From assembly GCF_030409555.1 (NCBI RefSeq), contig NZ_JAUFPU010000018.1, positions 312,294 through 376,293 on the forward strand: a DNA stretch of 64,000 nt, given 5' to 3'. The notes below the pieces were generated by a model, which ran no database searches, was not told the origin of the DNA, and saw only the letters and a list, made by a program, of their open reading frames with translations. Numbering within the stretch: position 1 is the first letter of the stretch; each line of letters opens with the position of its first letter. Positions 9,128-18,452 of this stretch are shown here, one piece after another. The stretch comes from Chitinimonas viridis. Its GTDB lineage: Bacteria > Pseudomonadota > Gammaproteobacteria > Burkholderiales > Chitinimonadaceae. Position numbers and translations under genes: made by a program.

Positions 9128-10537
9128 ATGGATATTGCCAAGCCCGGCCTCCTGCTGGTGGACGACGACCCGCTGATACGCGACACCTTGGGCTTTGTGC
9201 TCGGCGAAGCCTTCGAGGTCCGCAGCGCCGCCAGCCGGCCAGAAGCCGTCGCACTCGCCAGCTCGGTCGAGTTCCGCCCCGCCATCGCCCTGGTCGATCT
9301 GGGCTTGCCCCCCTCCCCACACCAGCCCGACGAAGGCTTCCGCCTGATCGTCGAGTTGGCTGCCCTGGTGCCCGCCATCAAGATACTGGCACTCAGCGGC
9401 CAGACCAGCGAACACAACGCCCGCCATGCCCGCACCCTGGGCGCCATCGACTTCATCGCCAAGCCCGCCAGCCCGGACCATATCCTGGCCGCCCTCACCC
9501 GCGCGCTGAACTGGCGTGCCGCCGAAGTCACGTTGGCGCCACAACTGCAGGTCGCCGGCCTGATAGGCCAGAGCCCCTCGATGGAACGGCTCAAGCGGCA
9601 GATACACCAGTTTGCCAACTCCCCCTTCCCGGTACTGGTCACCGGCGAGTCCGGCTCCGGCAAGGAAGGCGTGGCGCGGGCCCTGCATGCCGCCTCCCGC
9701 CGCAGCGAGCAACCCTACCTGGCCCTCAACTGCGCCGCCCTGGCCGAAAACCTGATCGAAGCCACCCTGTTCGGCCACGCTAAGGGCGCCTACACCGGCG
9801 CCACCACGGCCCGTGCAGGCTATTTCGAGGAGGTCGGCGAAGGCACCCTGTTCCTCGACGAGATAGGCGAGCTGCCCCTGGGCCTGCAGGCCAAGCTGCT
9901 GCGCGTACTGGAGAACGGCGAGTTCCAGCGACTGGGCGAAACCCAGACCCGTGTCAGCCAGGCCAGGGTGGTGGCCGCCACCAATCGCGATCTGCGCAAG
10001 CAGTCGCGCAGCGGCGACTTCCGCGCCGACCTCTATCACCGGCTGTCTGTGCTAGCCATCGACACCCCACCCCTGCGGGAACTAGGCGACGACCGCAGCC
10101 TGCTGCTGGAACACTTTCTGCGCCTCTACGCCCAGCAACTGGCAGTCACCCCCTTCCAGCTCGACCCCGAGGCCAGGCAGGCCTGGCAGCGTTACCGCTT
10201 TCCCGGCAATGTAAGGGAACTGCGCAACATCACCATCCGGCTGCTGGCCAAGCACCCTGGCGAGCAGATAGACAAGGCCACACTGGCAGACGAGTTCGAC
10301 AGCGAGCAGATGGACGCCGAGGCTGCGACCACCCAACCCGATCTGGCCGCCGCCATCCAGTTGCTACGCAGCCAGCCCGATTTCAACCTGGATGACTGGC
10401 TGGCCGCTTGGGAGCAAAGCTGCATCGCCGCCGCCCTTCAACTGGCAGACGGCAATATGAGCCAGGCTGCCCGCCTGCTGGGCGTCAACCGAACCACCCT
10501 GTACAGCCGGCTCGATAGCCAGCGGAAGGTAAGCTAG
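9128..10537 (+). CDS. Sigma-54-dependent response regulator (REC-AAA-Fis)
   Basis: The 469-residue protein has a receiver domain (acidic pocket VDDDP at residues 11-15, probable phospho-acceptor Asp57), an AAA+ domain with Walker A GESGSGKE and the sigma-54 contact loop GAYTGA, and a C-terminal Fis-type helix-turn-helix (MSQAARLLGVNRTTLYSRL). It should activate sigma-54 promoters after phosphorylation. No histidine kinase is adjacent. It ends 2 nt before the pilus cluster, so it is probably co-transcribed with it and may control it or the missing pilin genes; I found no convincing -24/-12 site within the cluster. Confidence 0.92.
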   Translation: MDIAKPGLLLVDDDPLIRDTLGFVLGEAFEVRSAASRPEAVALASSVEFRPAIALVDLGLPPSPHQPDEGFRLIVELAALVPAIKILALSGQTSEHNARHARTLGAIDFIAKPASPDHILAALTRALNWRAAEVTLAPQLQVAGLIGQSPSMERLKRQIHQFANSPFPVLVTGESGSGKEGVARALHAASRRSEQPYLALNCAALAENLIEATLFGHAKGAYTGATTARAGYFEEVGEGTLFLDEIGELPLGLQAKLLRVLENGEFQRLGETQTRVSQARVVAATNRDLRKQSRSGDFRADLYHRLSVLAIDTPPLRELGDDRSLLLEHFLRLYAQQLAVTPFQLDPEARQAWQRYRFPGNVRELRNITIRLLAKHPGEQIDKATLADEFDSEQMDAEAATTQPDLAAAIQLLRSQPDFNLDDWLAAWEQSCIAAALQLADGNMSQAARLLGVNRTTLYSRLDSQRKVS

Positions 10538-10539
10538 CC

Positions 10540-11901
10540 ATGTACCTGGAGCACTACGGCCTGACCGAGCCGCCATTCCGCATCACCCCTCACACCGAGT
10601 TCTTCTACCAGGGCGCCAACCGCGGCGCCACGCTGGAAGCCCTGCAATACGCCATCCTGCACGGCGAAGGCCTGGTCAAGGTCACCGGCGAGGTCGGTGC
10701 CGGCAAGACCATGCTGTGCCGGGTACTGATGGAACGGCTGCCGGCCAATATCGACACCGTCTACCTGGCCAACCCCAGCCTGAGCAAGGACGAAATCCTG
10801 CTGGCTATCGCCGACGACCTGCACCTGGACCTGGGCACCGCCCGCGCCAAGGTATTGATACGCGCCCTGCAGGAAGCCCTGATCGCCCGCTATGCCGAAG
10901 GCCGCCAGGTGGTGGTGCTGATAGACGAGGCCCATGCCATGCCCGAGGAAAGCCTGGAAGAAGTCAGGCTGCTGTCCAACCTGGAGCATGGCCACCACAA
11001 GCTGATGCAGATCGTCCTGTTTGGCCAGCCCGAGCTGAACGACAAGCTGGCCGCCCAGCATATGCGCCAGTTGCGTGAGCGCATCACCCATGGCTTCGAG
11101 CTGGCACCCCTGCGCCAGACCGATGTCGGCGACTACCTCATGTTCCGGCTGCGCGCCGCCGGCTACAAGGGCCCGGACATCTTCACCGCCAAGGCAGTGC
11201 AACTGATCTCGGCCGAATCCGAAGGCCTGACCCGCCGCATCAACATCCTGGCAGACAAATCCCTGATCGCCTCGTTTGCCGCCGGCCGCCACCAGGTGGA
11301 CCAGGCCGAAGCCCGCGCCGCCATCAAGGACAGCGGCTTTCGCCACCGCCGCCCCCAGCGCTTGGGCTGGCCCCTGGCCAGCACTGGCCTGGTTAGCCTA
11401 GGCCTGATCGCCGGCGCCACCGGCGGCCATTGGCTCACCCCCCAGGTAGCGCCTCCCGCCCACACCACCCAGCCGGCAGCCCAGGCCAGCCCCGCGCCAG
11501 CTATCACGCCACCCGCCGCCGCACCAGCCCCGCTGCCGGCCAGCCAGCCCGCCACGGCCGATGCGCTGTTCGACACCCGGCTGGCACAAAGCCGCAGCGC
11601 ACTGAACCAGCAAGCTGCAGGCACCTACACCATCCTGCTGTCGGTCACCCCCAGGCAGCGCCGGGCCGAGCTGGCCGATTTCCTGGGGCAGGCCGCACGC
11701 AAGCTGCCGGCAGACAGCCTGTATCTCTACCCCACCACCACCCGCGAAGGCACGCCGCACTACGGCCTGGCCTACGGCCTGTTTACCGACCAGCGCGCAG
11801 CCGCCCAGGCACTGGCGCAGCTACCGCCCAACCTGCAGCGCAACCAACCCATACTGCGCACCGTGGGCGGCATACGCGAAGAAATGTGGAAACAGCAATA
11901 A
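10540..11901 (+). CDS. mshM: MshM/ExeA-like AAA ATPase with SPOR-like C-terminus
   Basis: The 453-residue protein has an N-terminal ExeA-type AAA ATPase (EHYGLTEPPFRITP, Walker A GEVGAGKT, Walker B VVVLIDEAHAM), one transmembrane segment at about residues 280-303, a Pro/Ala-rich linker, and a C-terminal 90-residue module with TYTILLSVTPRQRRAEL and YGLAYGLF that resembles a SPOR peptidoglycan-binding domain. MshM/ExeA proteins help place the secretin in the cell wall. The layout also resembles DamX. It is followed 59 nt later by the secretin gene, which supports the role. Confidence 0.85.
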   Translation: MYLEHYGLTEPPFRITPHTEFFYQGANRGATLEALQYAILHGEGLVKVTGEVGAGKTMLCRVLMERLPANIDTVYLANPSLSKDEILLAIADDLHLDLGTARAKVLIRALQEALIARYAEGRQVVVLIDEAHAMPEESLEEVRLLSNLEHGHHKLMQIVLFGQPELNDKLAAQHMRQLRERITHGFELAPLRQTDVGDYLMFRLRAAGYKGPDIFTAKAVQLISAESEGLTRRINILADKSLIASFAAGRHQVDQAEARAAIKDSGFRHRRPQRLGWPLASTGLVSLGLIAGATGGHWLTPQVAPPAHTTQPAAQASPAPAITPPAAAPAPLPASQPATADALFDTRLAQSRSALNQQAAGTYTILLSVTPRQRRAELADFLGQAARKLPADSLYLYPTTTREGTPHYGLAYGLFTDQRAAAQALAQLPPNLQRNQPILRTVGGIREEMWKQQ

Positions 11902-11960
11902 ATCTTATAAATCAGCCGTTTCCAAGCTAAAGCTAAAGTACAGGTATAGAATCAGAGCAA

Positions 11961-13832
11961 ATGCCCTACCACGCCATGAGCCGCCACCGCCTACTCCTAC
12001 TCGCCCCGCTGCTTGCCGTCGGCTGCGCCACCCAACCCATGCAGGTGGAACAGGGTCGCCACGTCAACGCACCAGCCGCCACACCCGCCGGCCTGCCGCA
12101 GCTGGTGGAGCGCCCGGCCTTCCTGCCCAAGCCCAGCGCCCAGAACCGCAGCGACACCTACAGCGTGGTGGTGAACAACGTCCCGGTACGCGACCTGATG
12201 TTCGCCCTGGCCCGCGACGCCAAGCTCAATGTGGACGTGCACCCGCTGATCACCGGCACCGTCACCGTCAATGCGCTGAACCAGACCCTGCCGCAGATAC
12301 TGGATCGCATCTCGCGCCAGATAGACATGCGCTACACCATGGAAAACGGTGTGCTGTCCGTGGTGCCCGACCGTCCCTACGTCAAGACTTACACGGTGGA
12401 CTACGTCAACACCGCCCGCACAGCCACCGGCAAGGTCGTCATCGCCACCTCGGTAGCCTCAACCGGCGGTGCATCCGGGGGAGGCGGCAGCAACAGCTCC
12501 AACACCGAAATCACCAACCTCTCCGAGAACAAGTTCTGGGAACGGCTGGAAGCCAATATCCGCAGCCTGCTGACCTCCACCCGGCGTGTCACTGAAGGCG
12601 AAAAGGTCGAACGCGAAGCCCTGGCCAGCAAGGACGAGTCGCTGCGCCAAAGTGAGCTTAGCCAGCAGCGCAAGACCACCGAGCGGAACGAGAAGCTCGA
12701 GGCCGCCAAGATCGCCGTGCAGGCCGGCCCCGGTGCCGGCGATGTGCTGGAAAAGCTGACTGCCCCCCCCGCCACGCCCTCGACAGGTGGCAGCGGCGAT
12801 AGCGCCGACGACGTCTTCGTCCACCCCGAAACCGGCGTCATTACCATCAATGCCAGCAGCCGCGAACACGCCAAGGTGCAGGAATACCTGGACCGTGTCA
12901 CCGCTGGCGCCCGCCGGCAGGTGCTGATCGAAGCCACCATCGTCGAGGTGACCCTGGGTGACCAATACCAGGCCGGCATAGACTGGAGCGTGCTGAAGAA
13001 CCAGGAGAACCGGCTCAATTTCAACCAGAACCTGACCGGTTCCAACCCACTGACCTCGGCCTACGACAAGGTCAAGTCCATCACCGGCCCGCTGTCCATC
13101 CTGTCCTACACCAATACCGCCAGCAGCCTGTTCAAGGGCGCGGACTTCAACGTCACCATCAAGGCACTGGAACAGTTCGGCAAGACCAAGGTGCTGTCCA
13201 GCCCCAAGATCATGGCGCTGAACAACCAGACCGCCGTGCTCAAGGTAGTGGACGAAAAAGTCTACTTCCAGCTGACCTACACCCCACCGCAGACCAATGA
13301 GAACGGCACCACCACAGCCGCCACCTACACCAGCGATATCAAGACCGTACCGGTAGGCATGGTCATGAGCGTCACACCGCAGATATCGGCGCAGGACATG
13401 GTCTCGCTCAATGTCCGACCCACCATCTCCCGCATCACCGGCTACAAGCCCGACCCAGCCGTGCGCATACTGGGCTCACCCATAGACAGCATGATCCCCG
13501 AGATACAGGTCAGGGAGCTGGAATCCACCCTGACCCTGGCCGATGGCCAGGTCGCCGTGCTGGGTGGCCTGATCCAGGACAATGTCCAGACCAGCCGCAA
13601 CGGCCTGCCCGGCCTGTCGCGCCTGCCCTGGGGCGTGGGCGACCTGTTCAGCTCGCGTGACGACATCGCCGGCAAAAGTGAGCTGGTCATCTTCATGCGC
13701 CCCATCGTGGTACGCGACCCCAGCCTCAACGGCGACCTGTCGGCCTATCGCCAGTACCTGCCGGATGACAAGTTCTTCCAGAACGCCAAGGACGAGATGT
13801 CCGTCTTCAACAGTGGCCTGACGGCGCACTGA
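11961..13832 (+). CDS. mshL: MSHA-type pilus secretin lipoprotein MshL
   Basis: The 623-residue protein has a lipoprotein signal (LLAVGCA, Cys22), a short secretin N-domain (VPVRDLMFALARDAKLNVDV, residues about 73-92), and a C-terminal secretin domain with VLIEATIVEVTLGDQYQAG and VAVLGGLIQDN. It should form the outer-membrane gate of the pilus machine. An internal charged, low-complexity segment (about residues 205-285) separates the domains. A second ATG at 11976 is an alternative start. A short AT-rich gap upstream may hold a promoter. Confidence 0.92.
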   Translation: MPYHAMSRHRLLLLAPLLAVGCATQPMQVEQGRHVNAPAATPAGLPQLVERPAFLPKPSAQNRSDTYSVVVNNVPVRDLMFALARDAKLNVDVHPLITGTVTVNALNQTLPQILDRISRQIDMRYTMENGVLSVVPDRPYVKTYTVDYVNTARTATGKVVIATSVASTGGASGGGGSNSSNTEITNLSENKFWERLEANIRSLLTSTRRVTEGEKVEREALASKDESLRQSELSQQRKTTERNEKLEAAKIAVQAGPGAGDVLEKLTAPPATPSTGGSGDSADDVFVHPETGVITINASSREHAKVQEYLDRVTAGARRQVLIEATIVEVTLGDQYQAGIDWSVLKNQENRLNFNQNLTGSNPLTSAYDKVKSITGPLSILSYTNTASSLFKGADFNVTIKALEQFGKTKVLSSPKIMALNNQTAVLKVVDEKVYFQLTYTPPQTNENGTTTAATYTSDIKTVPVGMVMSVTPQISAQDMVSLNVRPTISRITGYKPDPAVRILGSPIDSMIPEIQVRELESTLTLADGQVAVLGGLIQDNVQTSRNGLPGLSRLPWGVGDLFSSRDDIAGKSELVIFMRPIVVRDPSLNGDLSAYRQYLPDDKFFQNAKDEMSVFNSGLTAH

Positions 13833-13841
13833 GGGGGCCGC

Positions 13842-15545
13842 ATGAGTTTATTGCTCGACGCGCTGAAGAAAGCAGAGGCGGCCAAGCGCCGTAAGCAAGA
13901 GGGGGCCACCGCAAGCCCCCTGCCGGCCAGCACCGAGAGCGGGGCCGAGACCAGGGCCGCCCCGGCGCCGGATCTGCCCGCGCCGGTAGAGGCCGTCACA
14001 CCCGACTACCCCAGCCTCAGCCTGGAGGATGTCGTCGAGGAAACCGCCACGGCCTCGCCCGAGGCACCGGCCAACCCGGAACCAGTACTGGAGCCGGTAC
14101 CGGAACCGGTACCCATCGCCACCCCGGCCAAGCCCGACCTACCCGAACTTCGCTTCGAACTCCTGCCACAGCCGCCCGCCGAGCCGGTCGACGTCCCACC
14201 AGCCGCTCACCCTGCCAGCCATTTGCTGGCACTGGATCCCGAGCACGCAGGCAACCACGATGTAACGCCGGACAAGCCGACAGCCGTGGAAGCTGCCTCT
14301 GTCGCGCAGCCCAAGGCAGAGCCTGCCGCCGCCCCCGCAGCCATACCGGCAAGCCCGCCGCCCACCGAACCCGCCAGACCAAGCGAACCCGTGCTGGCAG
14401 CCCCCGCACCGCTGATGCCCCCCACTGCGCGCAGCGAGGCCCCGCCCGCCCAGCTCTCGCCCGAAGCCGCACGGCAGTTATTCGACAGCAAGCAGAAAAC
14501 CCAGCGCAGCGGCCCTTCACCAGGCCAGCGGCTGGCCCTGATTGCCGGCGTGGGTGTACTCGGCCTGCTGGCAGCAGGTGGCTGGCTATGGTGGCAAACC
14601 CGCGAGGTCGGCAGTTTCAACCCCGGCGCGGCCGTCCAGCCCGCACCGGCAGAACTGACAGACCCCGCCGCCACACCGGCTGCAGGCGAGCCGAGCCCCC
14701 CTCCCGGCACCGATGCTGCGGAAGCCGAGGCCGGTGCAACCACCCAGATACCGGCACCCGCCGCGCCCAGCAGCGGCCCTCAGTCGGTGCTGCCCCCAAG
14801 CCCGCTGCAGCCACTGCCCGTCGCATCAGCAAGCATCGGCCAAGCCACACCAGCCCAGGTCGCAGCCCAGACCAGCTTGCCAGTCAGCCCCAAGCCTGGC
14901 GACCGTGCCCAGGTGGTCGAGCTGCCCGCCGGCCTCGCCGCACCCGATGTCCGCTTTGTCCGCGACAACCCGCCCCCCAGTATCGCCCGCAACGTGGCGC
15001 AGGGCTTCGAGGCCTTTCAGCAAGGCGATTACGGCCGCGCCGCCGAGCTGTACCGCGCCCAGTTGCAGCAGGACAGCCGCAACCGCGATGCCCTGCTGGG
15101 CCTCGCCGCCGTGGCCGTCAAACGCAACCAGCTCGATGAGGCACGCAATCTGTATCGCCGACTGCTGGCCAACGACCCCAAGGACGCCCTGGCCGCCACC
15201 GCCCTGCTGAGCCTCAGCACCGATGCTGACGCCGATGGCAACGAGGGCCGGCTCAAGGCCGCCGAAGCCAGCCAGCCCGGCCCCGAAACCGCCACCGCCC
15301 TGGCAGGCCTGCTGGCCCGGCAGGGCCGCTGGCGCGAGGCACAGGAGTATTACTTCAAGGCCCATGCCGCCGCCCCGGCCGAGCCCGACTACGCCTACAA
15401 CCTGGCTGTCGCCCTGGATGCACTGGGCGAGGCCAGGCTGGCCAGCCAGTACTACGGCACCGCCCTCAAGCTGCGCGGCAGCAAGCCAGGCAGCTTCAAC
15501 CCGGATGTGGTGCAGCAACGCCTGCAGACGCTGGGGGCGAACTAG
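13842..15545 (+). CDS. mshN: MshN-like TPR protein
   Basis: The 567-residue protein opens with the MshN-type N-terminus MSLLLDALKKAEAAKRRKQ, then a long Pro/Ala/Glu-rich region, one transmembrane segment near residues 226-245, another Pro-rich linker, and four or so tetratricopeptide repeats from about residue 380 to the end. It is predicted as an inner-membrane protein whose periplasmic TPRs contact other pilus components. Its stop overlaps the start of the next ATPase gene by 1 nt. Low-complexity regions make homology weaker than for its neighbours. Confidence 0.85.
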   Translation: MSLLLDALKKAEAAKRRKQEGATASPLPASTESGAETRAAPAPDLPAPVEAVTPDYPSLSLEDVVEETATASPEAPANPEPVLEPVPEPVPIATPAKPDLPELRFELLPQPPAEPVDVPPAAHPASHLLALDPEHAGNHDVTPDKPTAVEAASVAQPKAEPAAAPAAIPASPPPTEPARPSEPVLAAPAPLMPPTARSEAPPAQLSPEAARQLFDSKQKTQRSGPSPGQRLALIAGVGVLGLLAAGGWLWWQTREVGSFNPGAAVQPAPAELTDPAATPAAGEPSPPPGTDAAEAEAGATTQIPAPAAPSSGPQSVLPPSPLQPLPVASASIGQATPAQVAAQTSLPVSPKPGDRAQVVELPAGLAAPDVRFVRDNPPPSIARNVAQGFEAFQQGDYGRAAELYRAQLQQDSRNRDALLGLAAVAVKRNQLDEARNLYRRLLANDPKDALAATALLSLSTDADADGNEGRLKAAEASQPGPETATALAGLLARQGRWREAQEYYFKAHAAAPAEPDYAYNLAVALDALGEARLASQYYGTALKLRGSKPGSFNPDVVQQRLQTLGAN

Positions 15546-17239
15546 TGGCCGAGATGCGCAAGAAACTGCCGCTGGGAGAGCTGCTGGTTCACAAGGGTGT
15601 GATCAGCCCCGACCAGCTGCGCATCGCCCTCACCGAACAGAAAAAGACCGGCACCCCACTGGGCAAGGAACTGGTCAGGCTGGGTTTCGTCTCCGACGCC
15701 ACCCTGCGCGAAGCCCTGTCCGAGAACCTGGGCCAGGACTCAGTCGACCTCGCCACCATCATCCCGACAGCCAGTGCCATCAGCCTGATACCCAAGGACG
15801 TGGCCAAGCGCAACCTGATGCTGCCCATGTCGCTGGACCCCGAGACGCGCAAGCTGACCGTGGCCATGGCCAACCCCAACAACCTGGTGGCACAGGATCA
15901 GGTGCGGGCACTGCTGCGCAATGCCTACGAGATCGAAGCCATGCTGGCGGCGGAAGCCGACATCATCCGTGCCATCGATCAGTACTACGGCTTCGAGCTG
16001 TCCATAGACGGCATCCTGCACGAAATCGAAACCGGCCAGATCGACTACGCCAGCCTGTCCAACGCCGATGCCGAATACAGCCAGCCAGTAGTGCGGCTGA
16101 TCGACGCCCTGCTGGCCGACGCCGTCCACCAGGGCGCCTCCGATGTCCACTTCGAGCCCGAGCCGCAATTCGTCCGCATCCGCTACCGCATCGACGGCGT
16201 GCTGCGGCAGATACGCTCGCTGCACAAGACCTACTGGCCTGCCATGGTGGTCCGGCTCAAGGTCATGAGCCATATGAACATCGCCGAGACCCGCGCACCG
16301 CAGGACGGCCGCATCTCGCTGACCATCTCAGGCCGCCAGTTGGATTTCCGGGTCGCCGCCCAGCCCACCGTCTATGGCGAAAACGTGGTGCTGCGCATAC
16401 TGGACAAACAGAAAGGCCTGGTACCGCTGGATCAGCTGGGCCTGCCCGAGGACAACCTCAACCTGCTCAAGCTGATGATCGCCCGGCCCGAGGGCATCAT
16501 CTTGGTCACCGGCCCCACCGGCTCCGGCAAGACCACCACGCTGTACTCCATCCTCAGCCATATCAACGAGGAAGGGGTCAACATCATGACCCTGGAAGAC
16601 CCGGTGGAATACCCGCTGCCCATGATCCGGCAGACCAGCGTCACCGACAAGATAGACTTCGCCTCCGGCATCCGCTCCATGATGCGGCAGGATCCGGACA
16701 TCATCCTGGTCGGCGAAATCCGCGACCGGGACACCGCCGAGATGGGTCTGCGCGCCGCCATGACCGGCCACCAGGTGTATTCCACCCTGCACAGCAACTC
16801 CGCCATCGGCGCCATTCCCCGGCTGCTGGATATTGGCGTACAGCCCGACATCATGGCCGGCAACATCATCGGCATCGTGGCCCAGCGGCTGGTACGCAAG
16901 CTCTGCCTGCGCTGCCGCAGCCCCTACGAGCCCGATGCCTTCGAGCGGATGATACTGGGGCTGGACAGCAGCGCCCCGCTCACCCTGTACCGCGCCGAGG
17001 GCTGCGAGCATTGCAACAACCAGGGCTACAAAGGCCGCATCTCGGTGCTGGAAATCCTCAAGCTCGATGCCGAGCTGGACGAGATGATCGCCCGTCGCGC
17101 CACCGCCCGCGAACTGCGCCTGGCCGCACTGGCCAAGGGATTCCGGCCGCTGGCAGATGACGCCATCCGGCGGGTGGCCGAGGGGGTGACCTCGCTGGAC
17201 GAGATCTCCCGCGTGGTCGACCTCACCGATCGCATCTGA
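15545..17239 (+). CDS. mshE: Pilus extension ATPase, MshE (GspE/PilB family)
   Basis: The 564-residue ATPase has an N-terminal MshEN domain of the kind that binds cyclic di-GMP in Vibrio MshE, then the GspE core with Walker A GPTGSGKTT, Asp box, Walker B ILVGEIRDRDT and His box TGHQVYSTLHSN. A tetracysteine zinc motif (CLRC ... CEHC) is present. It should drive pilus assembly from the cytoplasm with the MshG platform. The start is GTG at 15545, overlapping the previous stop; an ATG three codons later is possible. Whether the c-di-GMP residues are all intact needs an alignment. Confidence 0.93.
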   Translation: MAEMRKKLPLGELLVHKGVISPDQLRIALTEQKKTGTPLGKELVRLGFVSDATLREALSENLGQDSVDLATIIPTASAISLIPKDVAKRNLMLPMSLDPETRKLTVAMANPNNLVAQDQVRALLRNAYEIEAMLAAEADIIRAIDQYYGFELSIDGILHEIETGQIDYASLSNADAEYSQPVVRLIDALLADAVHQGASDVHFEPEPQFVRIRYRIDGVLRQIRSLHKTYWPAMVVRLKVMSHMNIAETRAPQDGRISLTISGRQLDFRVAAQPTVYGENVVLRILDKQKGLVPLDQLGLPEDNLNLLKLMIARPEGIILVTGPTGSGKTTTLYSILSHINEEGVNIMTLEDPVEYPLPMIRQTSVTDKIDFASGIRSMMRQDPDIILVGEIRDRDTAEMGLRAAMTGHQVYSTLHSNSAIGAIPRLLDIGVQPDIMAGNIIGIVAQRLVRKLCLRCRSPYEPDAFERMILGLDSSAPLTLYRAEGCEHCNNQGYKGRISVLEILKLDAELDEMIARRATARELRLAALAKGFRPLADDAIRRVAEGVTSLDEISRVVDLTDRI

Positions 17240-17249
17240 GAGGCCCGCC

Positions 17250-18452
17250 GTGCTCTTCAAGTACCGCGCCATCGACCAGGAAGGACTCACCGTCCGCGGC
17301 AAGCTGGAGGCCAGCAATGTGGTCGACCTCGAGGCCCGGCTGGTCAAGCTGGGCCTGTTCCTCATCCAGGAGCAGGCACTGTCCGACCGACCCAGCCTGT
17401 TCACCAGCAAAAAGGTCGGGCGCAAGGAGCTGATCACCTTCTGCTTCCATATGGAGCAGATGACACGCGCCGGCGTGCCCCTGCTGGAAGGCCTGACCGA
17501 CCTGCGCGACACCCTGGAGCATCCGCGTTTTCGCGACGTGATCGCCAACATCATCGAAGACATCGAGGGCGGCCTGCAGATGTCGCAGGCCATGGCCAAC
17601 CACCCGGCCGTCTTCGCCCCCGTCTTCGTCAACCTGATACAGGCCGGCGAAGCCACCGGCAGGCTGCCCGACGTACTGAAAAACCTGGTGGACACCATCA
17701 AGTGGCAGGACGAACTGGCCGCCCAGACCAAGAAACTGCTGATGTACCCCCTGTTTGTCGGCAGCGTGGTCGGTGGCGTGGTGATCTTCCTGATGACCTG
17801 GCTGGTGCCGCAGTTGGTCAAGTTCATCCAGAGCATGCAGCAGGAACTGCCCTGGAACACCCGGCTGCTGATCGCCATCTCCGACTTCATGGTGCACCAG
17901 TGGTGGGTGATCGTGCTGGCCGTAGTGGGCACGGTAGCCGCCTGGGCCCTGTGGAAGGTCAGCGACCCGCGCTACCAGTTCAAGGTCGACAAGCTCAAGC
18001 TCAAGCTGCCCTTTATCGGCGCCGTGCTGGAGAAAATCATGCTGGCCCGCTTTGCCAACTACTTCGCCCTGATGTACGACGCCGGCATCGCCATCCTCGA
18101 CAGCCTCAAGATCCTGGAGGGCGTCGTTGGCAACAAGGTCGTCGAACAAGGCCTCAAGGATGTGCGCGCCCAGATAGGCGAAGGCCAGGGCGTGGCCGCC
18201 AGCTTCGAGCGGGTAAGGCTCTTCCCGCCGCTGGTCATACGCATGCTGCGGGTGGGCGAAAGCACGGGCGCGCTGGATAAATCGCTGCAGAACGTCAGCT
18301 ACTTCTACAACCGCGACGTCAAGGAATCGATAGAGAAGGTGCAAGCCCTGATCGAACCCGCCATGACCGTGCTGCTGGGCTTTATCCTGGGCTCGGTCAT
18401 GCTGTCCGTACTCGGCCCCATTTACGACCTGCTGACCAAGATCAAAACCTGA
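17250..18452 (+). CDS. mshG: Inner-membrane platform protein MshG (GspF/PilC family)
   Basis: The 400-residue protein has two GspF domains, each with conserved features: FCFHMEQMTRAGVPLLEGL in the first and FANYFALMYDAGIAIL in the second. There are three strong membrane segments near residues 165-190, 215-240 and 370-395. It is the membrane platform acted on by MshE. The start codon is GTG. The next gene starts inside its stop codon (TGATG), so the cluster is translationally coupled. Confidence 0.93.
   Translation: MLFKYRAIDQEGLTVRGKLEASNVVDLEARLVKLGLFLIQEQALSDRPSLFTSKKVGRKELITFCFHMEQMTRAGVPLLEGLTDLRDTLEHPRFRDVIANIIEDIEGGLQMSQAMANHPAVFAPVFVNLIQAGEATGRLPDVLKNLVDTIKWQDELAAQTKKLLMYPLFVGSVVGGVVIFLMTWLVPQLVKFIQSMQQELPWNTRLLIAISDFMVHQWWVIVLAVVGTVAAWALWKVSDPRYQFKVDKLKLKLPFIGAVLEKIMLARFANYFALMYDAGIAILDSLKILEGVVGNKVVEQGLKDVRAQIGEGQGVAASFERVRLFPPLVIRMLRVGESTGALDKSLQNVSYFYNRDVKESIEKVQALIEPAMTVLLGFILGSVMLSVLGPIYDLLTKIKT

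Noticed and set aside
16328..17932. A 534-codon frame antisense to mshE and mshG
   Set aside because: It mirrors two well-supported pilus genes and carries no domain of its own.
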